Positions 42,153 to 51,057 of a stretch of DNA of 64,000 nucleotides are shown here, piece by piece. The notes under the pieces were generated by a model that was not told where the DNA came from, made no database searches, and saw nothing but the letters and a program-made list of their open reading frames with translations. The translations under genes and the position numbers were made by a program. The stretch is taken from positions 186,001 to 250,000 of the forward strand of contig NZ_CP106794.1 of assembly GCF_025642135.1 (NCBI RefSeq), read 5' to 3'. Position 1 is the stretch's first letter, and each line of letters begins with the position of its first letter. Source of the DNA: Streptomyces cynarae. Lineage in GTDB: Bacteria; Actinomycetota; Actinomycetes; Streptomycetales; Streptomycetaceae.

Positions 42153-43418
42153 ATGAGTTCGCCAGCCACCTCCAGCGACCGCGAGAAGGTCGTCTCCAAG
42201 CTGCCGGGATGGCTCCGGCAGAACCTCAAAATCAGAGCCGCCCAGCACGGCATCGAAATCCAGGCCGCCGTCGAACAGGGCATCAGAGACTGGTGCAGCC
42301 TGGCCTCCGCCACAGCAACCATCGACACCGCCGGCGCCGACTCCTTCTCCACCTTCCTGCCGCCCGGCCAGTGGGAGGAGTTCCGGCAGATCACCGCCGA
42401 CCGACGCGTCTCCCTCATCCAGGGCCTTGCCCAGTCCATCCAGCTGTGGCTCGACGCCAACCCTGCCCCAGACGTTCAACACCCCGAGATCACCCGACGC
42501 ATCATCGTCTGCAACCAGAAGGGCGGCGTCGGCAAAACCGCCATCACCGCCGGCCTCGGCGAAGCACTCGCCGAAGACTCCAACAACCTGCACCCCGTAC
42601 GCGTTGCCAAAGCCCTCGCCAAGGCGCTACGGGACAGCGAGACCCACGCCGACGAAGCAGAGCCGGAAGACAACCCACTCGATATCGAGAACCTGCCCGG
42701 CCCAGGTCTGCACGTGCTGCTCGTCGACTTCGACCCGCAGTGCCACCTCACCAACCAACTCGGCGCCACTCCCCTGCCGATGAACGGCGACAGCCTCACC
42801 AACCACATGGCGGGCGACCCCAAAGGCGACCTCCGCGACCTCATCGTCTCCATCGACGACGACACCTTCGAAGGCCGCCTCCACCTCCTGCCCGCCTGCA
42901 ACGACGCCTTCCTGCTCGACGTACGCCTCTCCGCAGTACGAGCCCGAGAAGCCGCACTTGAGAGAGCACTCGCGCCACTCGAAGCTGATTACGACGTAAT
43001 CATCGTCGACTGCCCGCCCAGCCTCGGACTCAGCATGGACGCCGCCGCCTACTACGGCCGACGCCGCGACGGTGAAAAGCCCGGACAGTCCGGCGCCCTG
43101 ATCGTCGTCCAGGCCGAAGACAGCTCCGCAGACGCCTACGAACTGCTCACCACGCAGATCGACGACCTGCGCGGCGACCTCCAGGTCGACATCGACTACC
43201 TCGGCATCGTCGTCAACCTCTACGACTCCCGCCGCGGCTACATCGCAACCTCCTCCCTCCAGGGATGGGTCGACATAAAGGACCCACGGGTCGTCGGGCT
43301 CATCGGAGACCTCAAGGAACAGAAGGAAGCCGTCCGCGTGAAGAAGCCCCTGCTGTCCTACGCGCCCAAATCACAGCAGGCGATCGGCATGCGCGCACTC
43401 GCCCGGGAGGTGCTGTGA
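42153..43418 (+). CDS. parA: ParA-family partition ATPase
   Basis: 421 residues from ATG 42153 (ATG 42141 also possible; no clear ribosome site). Residues 1-115 form an extension absent from small ParAs (KLPGWLRQNLKIRAAQHGIE). Walker A KGGVGKT is at 123-129. LLVDFDPQCHLTNQLG is the switch/Walker B region, and DYDVIIVDCPPSLGLSMDAA is at ~279-298. It polymerises or forms gradients on nucleoid DNA and pulls ParB-bound plasmids apart. A parS-like palindrome lies inside codons 278-284. Its stop overlaps parB. Confidence 0.95.
   Translation: MSSPATSSDREKVVSKLPGWLRQNLKIRAAQHGIEIQAAVEQGIRDWCSLASATATIDTAGADSFSTFLPPGQWEEFRQITADRRVSLIQGLAQSIQLWLDANPAPDVQHPEITRRIIVCNQKGGVGKTAITAGLGEALAEDSNNLHPVRVAKALAKALRDSETHADEAEPEDNPLDIENLPGPGLHVLLVDFDPQCHLTNQLGATPLPMNGDSLTNHMAGDPKGDLRDLIVSIDDDTFEGRLHLLPACNDAFLLDVRLSAVRAREAALERALAPLEADYDVIIVDCPPSLGLSMDAAAYYGRRRDGEKPGQSGALIVVQAEDSSADAYELLTTQIDDLRGDLQVDIDYLGIVVNLYDSRRGYIATSSLQGWVDIKDPRVVGLIGDLKEQKEAVRVKKPLLSYAPKSQQAIGMRALAREVL
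42986..43002. promoter_or_regulatory. parS-like palindrome 5, inside parA
   Basis: TGATTACGACGTAATCA (N = A), perfect. It encodes D-Y-D-V-I of the ParA motif using GAT and GTA codons, rare in this GC-rich gene, as if the DNA sequence itself is selected. Confidence 0.7.
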
Positions 43419-44566
43419 GCAAGGCCGACCAGCTAGGCGCCGGCCGCTTCGGCGGGGGAGTGCGCACCGTCAGCGCCCGCCGCCAGGCCGTCGCCGCCGC
43501 CACCGGCGTCCCCACCGAAGGCGTCGCCCCACCGACAGAGCTACCGACCGACCGCATCAGCCTCAACCCGGACAACCCCCGCTCCAGCCTCGGCGACCTG
43601 ACCGACCTCGCGGGCAGCCTCAAGACCCACGGCCAAAAGCAGGCGATCACGGTCATGAACCGCGACGCCTACATCAAGGCCAACCCCGAACGCGAAGTCG
43701 ACCTCGAGCCGGACACCACCCACGTCGTTATCGACGGCAGCAGCCGACTCGCCGCGGCACGCGAAGCAGGACTCATCACCGTCAAGGTGATGGTCAGCGA
43801 CGACCAGGGATCCACCTCCGAGGAACTACTCGAATCCGCTCTTGTAGCCAACATCCACCGCCAGGACCTCGAAGAGCTAGACGAAGCCCGAGCGCTCCAA
43901 CGCCTCCTGGCCATCTACGGCAGCCAAAGGGCGCTGGCCAAGCGGCTCCACCGCTCCCAAGGCTGGGTGTCGCAACGACTCGCCCTGCTCAACCTCACAC
44001 CCGAACTCCAGGCCCGCATCGGTGAGGAGCCCATCGACCTCCTGCGCGCGGTCGGCAACAGGCCACATGAAGAGCAAGAAGCCGCCCTGGAAGAGCTGAA
44101 GACAGAGCGAGCCCGCAAAGAAGCGGAGAAGCAGGCAGACAAGGTTCAACAACCGACCCAGAAGGCCGCTCCCCTCACGACCACGGCTCCGCCCTCCCAG
44201 GACACCGACAGCAACAGCAGTGATTACGCCGTAATCGCAGGCGCTTCAGCTAAGGGTCTGGCCGTCACCGGCGCTCCAGCAGGTGAGCCGGACGGCCACG
44301 GCACGGCTGCCCAAACGGTGCCGGAACCGCGAGACAGCGACGACGGAGCAGACGAAGGCGAGCCGAACGAAGAGCAGAGGCAGGCGCCGAAGCTGCCGTA
44401 CGACAATCCGACATTTATTGCGATGCATCTCGCGCGGAAGATGGAGGATGCAGCCTTCTTCGAACTGCTTGAGTTGCTCGCCAAGCTGGCCCTGGAGCGT
44501 GACCCTGCGGCCCTCGAGGAAGTCATCCGCCAGGTTTCTGATCAGGCCGCCAGTAGGGCAAGTTGA
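43415..44566 (+). CDS. parB: ParB-family partition protein
   Basis: 383 residues from GTG 43415 (overlaps the parA stop, GTGA). The ParB/Srx CTPase-like N-terminal domain spans ~45-160: LPTDRISLNPDNPRSSLGDL, LAGSLKTHGQKQAITV, HVVIDGSSRLAAAREAGLIT, ESALVANIHRQDLEELDEAR. The helix-turn-helix ALAKRLHRSQGWVSQRLALL is at ~173-192. The C-terminus has a charged linker and a final helical dimerisation segment. Codons 269-275 contain a parS-like palindrome. It should bind the TGATTACG-N-CGTAATCA sites. Confidence 0.93.
   Translation: MSKADQLGAGRFGGGVRTVSARRQAVAAATGVPTEGVAPPTELPTDRISLNPDNPRSSLGDLTDLAGSLKTHGQKQAITVMNRDAYIKANPEREVDLEPDTTHVVIDGSSRLAAAREAGLITVKVMVSDDQGSTSEELLESALVANIHRQDLEELDEARALQRLLAIYGSQRALAKRLHRSQGWVSQRLALLNLTPELQARIGEEPIDLLRAVGNRPHEEQEAALEELKTERARKEAEKQADKVQQPTQKAAPLTTTAPPSQDTDSNSSDYAVIAGASAKGLAVTGAPAGEPDGHGTAAQTVPEPRDSDDGADEGEPNEEQRQAPKLPYDNPTFIAMHLARKMEDAAFFELLELLAKLALERDPAALEEVIRQVSDQAASRAS
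44220..44238. promoter_or_regulatory. parS-like palindrome 6, inside parB
   Basis: GTGATTACGCCGTAATCGC, the same variant as the copy upstream of parA. It lies in the linker-encoding part of parB (codes S-D-Y-A-V-I-A), again with GAT and GTA codons. Confidence 0.7.
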
Positions 44567-44583
44567 CGCCTTTCTCACCAGCG

Positions 44584-44622
44584 CGACCCCATCCGCGGCC
44601 TACCTGCCCGGGGGTGGGGTCG
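44584..44622 (+). terminator. Possible terminator after parB
   Basis: An 8-bp outer stem CGACCCCA / TGGGGTCG with a GC-rich interior, beginning 18 bp after the parB stop. Confidence 0.4.
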
Positions 44623-44712
44623 AGCCATGCAGGGAGGTCTGGGCTAGGCGGTTTCGTTTCGGATCAAGGCGGGGGAGTGATGGCGGGGGTTCCCGGGTGG
44701 CACTCTTGAGCG

Positions 44713-45003
44713 ATGCAACCCGGGACCCCCGCCACTGAGAACGACCTGCGGCACCTGCTCAATGAGTGGGACCCGATCGGTGTAGCCGACGTTGTGCAGG
44801 ACGAGTACGACTGCATGCTCGCCCCTTTGCTCCAGCGGCTCCGTGGTGGCGCTGACCAGACGGAGATCGGTGACTTCCTGCGGCACGAACTCGGGGATCA
44901 CTTCGGCCTTGACCCACTGGCTTCGCAGCCGGAAGCAATGGCAGCCCGCGTGATCGCCTGGTGGACAGCTGTCGGCCGAGCCGATACCCCAGGCAGCATG
45001 TAG
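44713..45003 (+). CDS. DUF1871-like small protein
   Basis: 96 residues: DLRHLLNEWDPIGVADVVQD, EYDCMLAPLLQRLRGGADQT and EIGDFLRHELGDHFGLDPLA follow a pattern (NEWDPIG ... DEYD) seen in DUF1871-like proteins. It lies directly after the partition genes, before the ISAzo13 insertion. Function unknown. Confidence 0.6.
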   Translation: MQPGTPATENDLRHLLNEWDPIGVADVVQDEYDCMLAPLLQRLRGGADQTEIGDFLRHELGDHFGLDPLASQPEAMAARVIAWWTAVGRADTPGSM

Positions 45004-45140
45004 CCGCTCCCTGTTGGCCCTTGAGAGCCCGCATCACTACCTGTGGTCCGCCGGCGACTGATCCCCGTCGGCGGCCCGATGTGCCAGTCTCGGAGCCATA
45101 ATCGGATGGTGGCCAGAGTGATGGTGCCGCCGAAGACTAA

Positions 45141-46837
45141 GGGCTTGCAGATCATCAACATGTCGTCTTGATCTTGCTGGTGGGGGCGTCTTTTAGGGAG
45201 ACGACCTGGGCTCGGAGGACAGCGAGGGCGGCCGGTGGGGTGGTGGCCGGTGGGACGCTGATGCCATGCGCGTCGAGCAGTCTCCTGGTCTTCAGCAGGG
45301 TGCGGTGCATGGCGGTCCGGCTGCTGTTGAACAGTACGGCGAGGGGTTCCGCGGCCAGGTTGACGCGCAGGTGCAGCACGGTGGCCAGGACCTGGTCGGG
45401 GAAGGCGAGCCGAGGCGGGCGACCACGTCGCGTATCGCCGTCCGTGGCCAGGGTCTGGGTCAGATCGTCCAGCTGATGTAGGGACAGCCCGGTCAGTGCG
45501 GGATCGGACAGCAGGGCCGGGTCCCATGACGGTGCGGGTGTCTGAGGGGCTCGGGGTGTGGGGATGGCCGCGGTTGGCTGGGGGTGCAGGGCGTAGTTCC
45601 AGTCGCCGTGGAAGGCGTGGCGGGTCAGTGGCAGGGCCGCCATCTCCACGTCGTCGATGGCGACTCCGGTCGGATAGGTGTTGGTGTCCAGCTGGGCGGT
45701 GACGCGCAGTCCGGTGCGGGTGGTGGTCGCGGCGATGGTCTCGACGATGACTTCGTGGCTGGTCAGCGGTCGGCCGCGCCAGTTCATGGTGATGTGGGAA
45801 AAGAGCCGGTGCTCGATCTTGTTCCACTTCGATGTGCCGGGCGGCAGATGGCACACCGTGATGGTTAGGCCCGTCTCGGCAGCGAGCCGGGCGAGTTCCA
45901 GCTTCCAGGCCCGGGTGCGGTAGCCGTTGGAGCCGCCTGCGTCCGCGCTGATCAGCAGTCGTGTCGTCTGCGGGTAGGCGTTCTGGCCCTGACCGTGCCA
46001 CCAGCGGCGGATCGATTCCACCGCGAATGCGGCGGTGTCGTGGTCGGTGCCGACGTTGACCCAGCCGGTGTTCGCCGCCAGGTCGTAGATCCCGTAGGGG
46101 ATGGCCTTGCCCAACTCGGGATCAGCGAAGTCGTGGATGTGCACCGGTGCTGGCTCACCGGCAGGCCGCCACTGCCGGCCGCTGTTCTTGAACTCTCCGA
46201 CGAGCTCTTTCTTTTTGGTGTCCACGCTGATCACCGGCTGGCCGGCGTCCCGGTGCTCGCGGGCCTGCTCGTTGAGATAGCGGAACTGGGCATCGCGGTC
46301 CCCGTGCTGGCTGCCCTCCAGGGTTTTGGCGTTGGCCTGCAGGCTGAAGCCTTCCTCCCGCAGCAGAGCGGCGACGGTATCGGCGCTGACCTTGTGTCCG
46401 GTCCGGGTCAGCTCCAGCGCCAGGGTGCGGGTCGACTTCACCGTCCACCGCAGCGGCGACATCGGATCGCCCCGCTCATCCGGTTCGACCAGCGCCAGCA
46501 GTGCGGGGCGCAGCCCTGGATCGAGGTCCGCGACCCGCTTGCGGCCTCCGCCTGGCCGCCGCACCCGTCCCAGCGGGGCCTCGCCGGCCTCCAGCTCAAA
46601 CACGCCCTTGCGGACCGTCGTCTCGCTCACGTCGGCCGCCCGTGCGACGGCCCGGATGCCGCCGTGTCCCAGCAGCCGGGCCTCAGCTCCCATCAGCAAG
46701 CGCCGCTGCCGCTCGTCGAGATGCGGGAACAACACATCAAACTTCACTGCGAGTTGGGCACGAGCCTCGTCCGGGATGCGCATACCACACCAACGAGCTC
46801 CAGAACGGGAAGCAACACGTTGATGATCTGCAAGCCC
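45141..46837 (-). mobile_element. ISAzo13-family insertion sequence, 1697 bp
   Basis: Terminal inverted repeats GGGCTTGCAGATCATCAAC match exactly at both ends. They are flanked by the direct repeat TAA on each side (45138-45140, 46838-46840). The element holds one intact transposase gene, so it looks recent and possibly active. Confidence 0.88.
45155..46783 (-). CDS. ISAzo13-family transposase
   Basis: 542 residues from ATG 46783. An N-terminal HTH part (LLMGAEARLLGHGGIRAVAR, AADVSETTVRKGVFELEAGE), then the DDE-type core: VISVDTKKKELVGEFKNSGR, LLISADAGGSNGYRTRAWKL, HLPPGTSKWNKIEHRLFSHI. ISAzo13 transposases are usually ~400-450 residues; a C-terminal extension (after ALHPQPTAAIPTPRAPQTPA) adds ~110 residues with a helical SLHQLDDLTQTLATDG part. 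Frame is intact. Start chosen by the M-R-I-P-D opening common to the family. Confidence 0.9.
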   Translation of the reverse strand: MRIPDEARAQLAVKFDVLFPHLDERQRRLLMGAEARLLGHGGIRAVARAADVSETTVRKGVFELEAGEAPLGRVRRPGGGRKRVADLDPGLRPALLALVEPDERGDPMSPLRWTVKSTRTLALELTRTGHKVSADTVAALLREEGFSLQANAKTLEGSQHGDRDAQFRYLNEQAREHRDAGQPVISVDTKKKELVGEFKNSGRQWRPAGEPAPVHIHDFADPELGKAIPYGIYDLAANTGWVNVGTDHDTAAFAVESIRRWWHGQGQNAYPQTTRLLISADAGGSNGYRTRAWKLELARLAAETGLTITVCHLPPGTSKWNKIEHRLFSHITMNWRGRPLTSHEVIVETIAATTTRTGLRVTAQLDTNTYPTGVAIDDVEMAALPLTRHAFHGDWNYALHPQPTAAIPTPRAPQTPAPSWDPALLSDPALTGLSLHQLDDLTQTLATDGDTRRGRPPRLAFPDQVLATVLHLRVNLAAEPLAVLFNSSRTAMHRTLLKTRRLLDAHGISVPPATTPPAALAVLRAQVVSLKDAPTSKIKTTC

Positions 46838-46901
46838 TAAGGGCTGTCTCGCAATGATCACGGAGTCCGTGGCAGAGCTTCCCGATGGGCTGAGGACAGG
46901 G

Positions 46902-47456
46902 TCAGCCGGTGGCTTGTGAAGTACTCAAAGAACGGGCGAAGTCGGCGAGAGTCCGGAAGTCATCCTCGCGCAGGCCGATCCGCGGGTTGACGTGGTGCAG
47001 AAGGCCACGTGCGCGGTGGTGGGTGGTCACGTACGCCTGGTCCAGGTCGCTCTGTTCGTCGTCCACCCACGCGAAGGGGCGGCCGTTGGCGTAGTCGACC
47101 AGGGGAGCAGTCTTCCAGTGAACTCCGTCGGGGCGGTCTTGTAGCAAGACGTCACCGAAGTCGACGAAGGGGAGTTCGGGGAGGCCGAGCACCGGGGCAA
47201 TCCATCGATTGGCATCCGCCATCCATGTGGTGGCCCAGCACAGCTCGTAGTCGAGCCGGAGCAGGTCTCGTCCGTGCTCTGGGTTGAGCCAGACCCGCAG
47301 GGGCCGCCGACGGAATGAGAGTGCTCGATGTTCCTCTGGGGTCCCGCCGTCTTGGGGCACTCTGAGGGTGGTGTAGCCGGCGGGGCGCTTCTCCGGCTTG
47401 CCCGCGTAAGGGTTGAGGGGCCCATCCACGTCGAGGAACAGTAGTGGTCGGCTCAC
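46902..47456 (-). CDS. HAD-superfamily-like protein
   Basis: 184 residues: LLFLDVDGPLNPYAGKPEKR (HAD motif I DxDGxxNP), CWATTWMADANRWIAPVLGL and PFAWVDDEQSDLDQAYVTTH (acidic motif IV-like). This is a streptomycete HAD-like group with a DVDG start. It may be a phosphatase; several plasmids carry it as an accessory gene. Substrate unknown. Confidence 0.75.
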   Translation of the reverse strand: MSRPLLFLDVDGPLNPYAGKPEKRPAGYTTLRVPQDGGTPEEHRALSFRRRPLRVWLNPEHGRDLLRLDYELCWATTWMADANRWIAPVLGLPELPFVDFGDVLLQDRPDGVHWKTAPLVDYANGRPFAWVDDEQSDLDQAYVTTHHRARGLLHHVNPRIGLREDDFRTLADFARSLSTSQATG

Positions 47457-47752
47457 GGTCTCCCCCTTGCCATGCTCATCATCGGCTGCGCCGTTGGAAG
47501 CGTAGCTGCGGCGATGGTCTCGTCAACGCACCTTGTCCGATGTGGTGATCACAGGATGGTGGGTGTGATCACGGCCTCGGAGCCGTCCTAATCCGTAGTC
47601 GTGCGCGTCCCGATGGAGCGAAAGCATCTGGGAATGTTCGAGTAGAGGGCTGCGATGCCTACGGCGAACCGGGTCTGCTGAGACCTCCGCATAGACCGGC
47701 GCGCGGACGGCACTGACACATCAGGACACGCAGAACCATGGAGGGATCTTCC
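47457..47752. other. 296 bp intergenic region with a tiny transposase scrap
   Basis: GTGATCAC occurs twice near 47538-47575, and GTGATCACGGCCTCGGAGCC begins MITASEPS, the usual first residues of IS5-type transposases; the rest is absent. No complete gene is seen. Confidence 0.3.
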
Positions 47753-48286
47753 ATGAACGCCGCGCTCGCCCGCCTCACACAGCTGATCCCCCCGCCGCCC
47801 GAACCGAGGAACACGGACTGGGACACGGCGGAGGGACAACTCGGCGTGGTCCTCCCCAGCGACTACAAGGAACTGATCCACACCTACGGAGGCAGCAACT
47901 GGGACGACTACCTCTACCTCCTCGAGCCGGGCTGCCCGAACGACAACTACGACCTCATCGAGTGGGAAGACCAGCAGACCGAAGCGCTTCAAGGACTCTG
48001 GGAGTTCGAGAAAAAGCCGGACGAACTCGCGGATACCGAAAGCCGGGTCACCCCCTGGGCCACCACCGACAACGGTGAGTGCCTCTACTGGCTCATCCGG
48101 GCAGGCCAAGATCCCGACCAGTGGACGGTCATGGTCAACGAGGCCGGCGGCGACCGCTGGGAGCACTACTCGATGAACTGCACGGAGTTCCTCGTCGCCG
48201 CCCTCACGGGAGACGTGCAATCCGCAGTCCTCTCCTCGCGCTTCCCGTTCGACGAGCACACATTCCGGCAGCTGGTAGCCGTCTGA
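47753..48286 (+). CDS. SMI1/KNR4 (SUKH) family protein
   Basis: 177 residues from ATG 47753 (GGAGGGA upstream). The SUKH pattern is clear: DTAEGQLGVVLPSDYKELIH, TYGGSNWDDYLYLLEPGCP, and LADTESRVTPWATTDNGEC, WTVMVNEAGGDRWEHYSMNC. Bacterial SUKH proteins commonly act as immunity proteins for polymorphic or contact-dependent toxins, or as regulators. No toxin gene is adjacent. Confidence 0.85.
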   Translation: MNAALARLTQLIPPPPEPRNTDWDTAEGQLGVVLPSDYKELIHTYGGSNWDDYLYLLEPGCPNDNYDLIEWEDQQTEALQGLWEFEKKPDELADTESRVTPWATTDNGECLYWLIRAGQDPDQWTVMVNEAGGDRWEHYSMNCTEFLVAALTGDVQSAVLSSRFPFDEHTFRQLVAV

Positions 48287-48309
48287 GCCGTTCACGTAGG
48301 GGCATGAGG

Positions 48310-48480
48310 TGGGCGTGCTTGGTAATGGGCCGGTCACATAGTGGAACCTTTTTGGCGAAGGCCAGCACCCCGTACGCCGACCAGACCGAGAGCGACCACG
48401 TCGCCGCCGGGAAGAAGCCAGAGGCCGCGCACCGGGCTGGTGCGTTCGACCGCAAGGCGACGGTCACGGGTACCGATCTC
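48310..48480 (+). pseudogene. Possible DUF2252 C-terminal scrap
   Basis: The frame SGTFLAKASTPYADQTESDH then VAAGKKPEAAHRAGAFDRK resembles the end of DUF2252 proteins (A-YADQ-ERDH). The surrounding frame is not otherwise coding. Weak evidence. Confidence 0.25.
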
Positions 48481-48560
48481 GAGTTCCGGCCGCAGCGACC
48501 CTGCAACTCCTGTGAGCACTCGGGGACGGGGAGGCGGAAAGCCATCACCACCGGATCAGA

Positions 48561-48923
48561 TCACGCGGGTGCGTGTGGATCCTCGCGTCCCAGCACGTCG
48601 GCGAGAGAGGCCCCGGTTCGTGCCGCTGTGATTCGACGTGCTCGCACCCGGGCCCGGCTACGGGGGCGGAACTTGGGGTCCTTGCCGCAGCCGCAGGGTT
48701 CGCGGCCCTCGTAACGCAGCCCGGCGTCCAGCACTGCTGCTACGACGGTCCACGCCTTGGTGGCTCGGCGTCGCGGTGCCGCGAAGTCATGGCCAGCACA
48801 GACCATTGGCTGGGAGCATCGGGGGCATCGGTGCCCGCCGGGCCCGGGGTGCCGCTTGAACGTGACGCGGCAGGGCGCGCACACGTAATGCAGCTTGTAG
48901 AGCTTCTCGGCGTAGTGACACAC
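48561..48923 (-). CDS. Zinc-ribbon hypothetical protein
   Basis: 120 residues from ATG 48923. YVCAPCRVTFKRHPGP and HRCPRCSQPMVCAGHD form two CxxC pairs, with a third Cys/Gly pair in EPCGCGKDPKF. A basic Arg-rich C-terminus (RPRSRARVRARRITAARTG) suggests nucleic acid binding. No family name assigned. Confidence 0.6.
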   Translation of the reverse strand: MCHYAEKLYKLHYVCAPCRVTFKRHPGPGGHRCPRCSQPMVCAGHDFAAPRRRATKAWTVVAAVLDAGLRYEGREPCGCGKDPKFRPRSRARVRARRITAARTGASLADVLGREDPHAPA

Positions 48924-49223
48924 GAGGTGAACCTACCCGGCATTGTGGTGGCTGGCGAGACCGTTTCCATAGCGCCGCTCATGGCTGGATGACGATGCGG
49001 GTTCGCAGGAGTCCTGAACGAGGTTGGGCCTACGCCCTCGTCCACGGGTGCCTCCCTGGCCTTGGCGTCACTTACACGTCAGTCATCGACTGTCGCTTCC
49101 AGCTCGGGAGTTATACCAGTGACCGTTACGGTCCTGCCCTCGGCGATCACGGGGCCATATTCCGCGCCCTGCGCGAACTCCGCACCCTACGATCACCCGG
49201 TACAGCTGCTGGAGGGGGCGCAA
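48924..49223. other. 300 bp without a convincing gene
   Basis: Only overlapping shadow ORFs and the leader of the HEAT-repeat gene. A ribosome site GGAGGGGG lies at its right end. Confidence 0.35.
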
Positions 49224-50645
49224 ATGCTTGAGGACATCGAGGACGCGACAGCGGCAGCGATGCTGCTCGCGGGAGGTGCGTCGCTGCGCAGCACGCTTGA
49301 TGTCGCAGACCCCAGTGACTGGCTTGCGCTGGACGCAGGGGTGCGTGAGGTGGCCTGGTATCACTCGCAGTTCCTGCCGGAGTGGGAGCGCTCTGCCCCG
49401 CTGCCCGCCGACTTGACTGAGCTCGGCGAGTCTCGACTCGCACTCGCCCTCTGCCACCGCGACGGGCGGATCCGTCAACAGGCGGTGCGCCAGTCTGCCC
49501 GATACCCCGGTCTGCTGCCGTTGGTCGTCATCCGCTGCGCCGATTGGGCCGGCCCGGTGCGCGAGCGCGCCCGGCAGCTGCTGCACGAGGCCCTGGATGT
49601 GGACTTGGCCCTCGGCCTCGCGCCGCTCATCCTCCGCGTCGGCCGCCGCGACAGAGGTGCCTTCGGCGTCGAGGTGCTCGGTCAGGTCCTGCGCCGGGCA
49701 TCCCCCAGGCAGCTCGATGCTCTCTTCGCTGACCCCGACCGCACCGTCCGGCGGTTCGCGTACCGGCTGGCCGTCGAGGGCGGGCTGCTGCGTGGCGGTG
49801 AGCTGGCACGCGCGGCTGCCCGGGACGAGGACACCGTGGTCCAGGACCTCTGCGCCACAGCGGCGCTCAAGGCTCTGGGGGATGAGGAGGCGTACGAGGA
49901 TGTGCTGCCTCCACTGCTGTCCGCGCGCAACCCGCGGACCCGTTCGGCCGGCGTCACCGGACTGCGGCGGGCAGGGTGGTCACAGCAGGCGGAGTCGTTT
50001 CTCAGTGACCGGTCCGCGCTCGTGCGTGCTTGCGCCCGGTACGTCGTACGACAGCACGGAGGCGATCCGGCGGCCTGGTACCGGGACCGCTGCACGGCAC
50101 CGGACGCCCTCGAGTTGACGGCCGGTGCGGTCATCGGACTGGCCGAGTGCGGCAACCGCGCAGACGCCGGACTGCTGCGGCCGCTGCTTGCACACCCGGC
50201 AGCCGGGGTGCGGGCGCGGGCGGTGGCAGGACTGCGGGCACTGGACTGCGTGGATGCCAAGCAGTTGCGGCCGCTCCTCGACGACCCTGCCGCTGGTGTC
50301 GTGCGCGAGACGGCCGTCGCCCTGCTGCCCTCGGCATCGGAACTGCCCACCGACTGGCTGCTGGAGCGCACTGGCTCCGATCAGCCGCGGCACGTCCGCG
50401 TCGCCGCATTCCGGCTGCTCGACGCGCGTGGCGGCATCGTCGCGCTACGGGCCGCAGTCGGTCTGTTGGAAGACCCGGATGTCAAGTTGCGCACCTGGGC
50501 CGGGCAGTGCGTGCAACGCTGGCATCCGTCAGCGGACATGCGGCGCGGCGACACGGAGGTGGGGGAACTGCTCGACCGGAGCCGACGCCTCTTCAGCGAC
50601 CACATGCTGCGCCGGCGCAAGTGGGAGGCCGGGGCGGACACCTGA
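49224..50645 (+). CDS. HEAT-repeat protein
   Basis: 473 residues from ATG 49224, with GGAGGGGG 8 nt upstream. Repeated alpha-alpha units are visible: ALCHRDGRIRQQAVRQSARY, ADWAGPVRERARQLLHEALD, ALFADPDRTVRRFAYRLAVE, LLSARNPRTRSAGVTGLRRA, LLAHPAAGVRARAVAGLRAL, LLDDPAAGVVRETAVALLPS, LLEDPDVKLRTWAGQCVQRW. HEAT solenoids are protein-binding scaffolds. Because it lies with SUKH, DraG-like and DUF3761 genes, a role in toxin neutralisation or sensing is possible but unproven. Confidence 0.82.
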   Translation: MLEDIEDATAAAMLLAGGASLRSTLDVADPSDWLALDAGVREVAWYHSQFLPEWERSAPLPADLTELGESRLALALCHRDGRIRQQAVRQSARYPGLLPLVVIRCADWAGPVRERARQLLHEALDVDLALGLAPLILRVGRRDRGAFGVEVLGQVLRRASPRQLDALFADPDRTVRRFAYRLAVEGGLLRGGELARAAARDEDTVVQDLCATAALKALGDEEAYEDVLPPLLSARNPRTRSAGVTGLRRAGWSQQAESFLSDRSALVRACARYVVRQHGGDPAAWYRDRCTAPDALELTAGAVIGLAECGNRADAGLLRPLLAHPAAGVRARAVAGLRALDCVDAKQLRPLLDDPAAGVVRETAVALLPSASELPTDWLLERTGSDQPRHVRVAAFRLLDARGGIVALRAAVGLLEDPDVKLRTWAGQCVQRWHPSADMRRGDTEVGELLDRSRRLFSDHMLRRRKWEAGADT

Positions 50646-51014
50646 GTACGCCTGAAGGCTCACAGGGATCAGCAAGCCCCGATAGGCAGCAATGCTGGAT
50701 AGCCGGTGCTGCCCGAGGCCACTTCATGAAGATGCCGCGCGAACTGCTCGGGGCATGGCACAGTTGCTCCCGCCGGGTCCGTCACTCCCCCCGTGGTGAC
50801 GGGCCCTCTTTACGTTGGGCTGCCCGACAGGTGACGGCATGGCTGAGGCGGTGCTGCCTACGGAAACACAGCGCTGACACCGCGTCCCTACGGAACGACC
50901 GCGGCCGCGTCGTCGAACGCCGCCTCCTCGAGCCACGACCTCCGGGGCTGGCATCGCCACTGACCTCACGGCCGGTGCCGGATGACGCCAGCTGTCCAGA
51001 AAACCTGCAGGTCG
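50646..51014. other. 369 bp without a convincing gene
   Basis: Short ORFs on both strands here have mixed codon bias and no recognisable product. No IS ends or RNA genes seen. Confidence 0.35.
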
Positions 51015-51036
51015 TCTCCCCGGTAGCCGGGGGAGA
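51015..51036 (-). terminator. Hairpin terminator of the DUF3761 gene
   Basis: TCTCCCCGG pairs with CCGGGGGAGA around a short loop, about 20 bp past the stop of the secreted protein on the minus strand. Confidence 0.5.
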
Positions 51037-51057
51037 GCACCTGCGGCGTGTGGCGGA

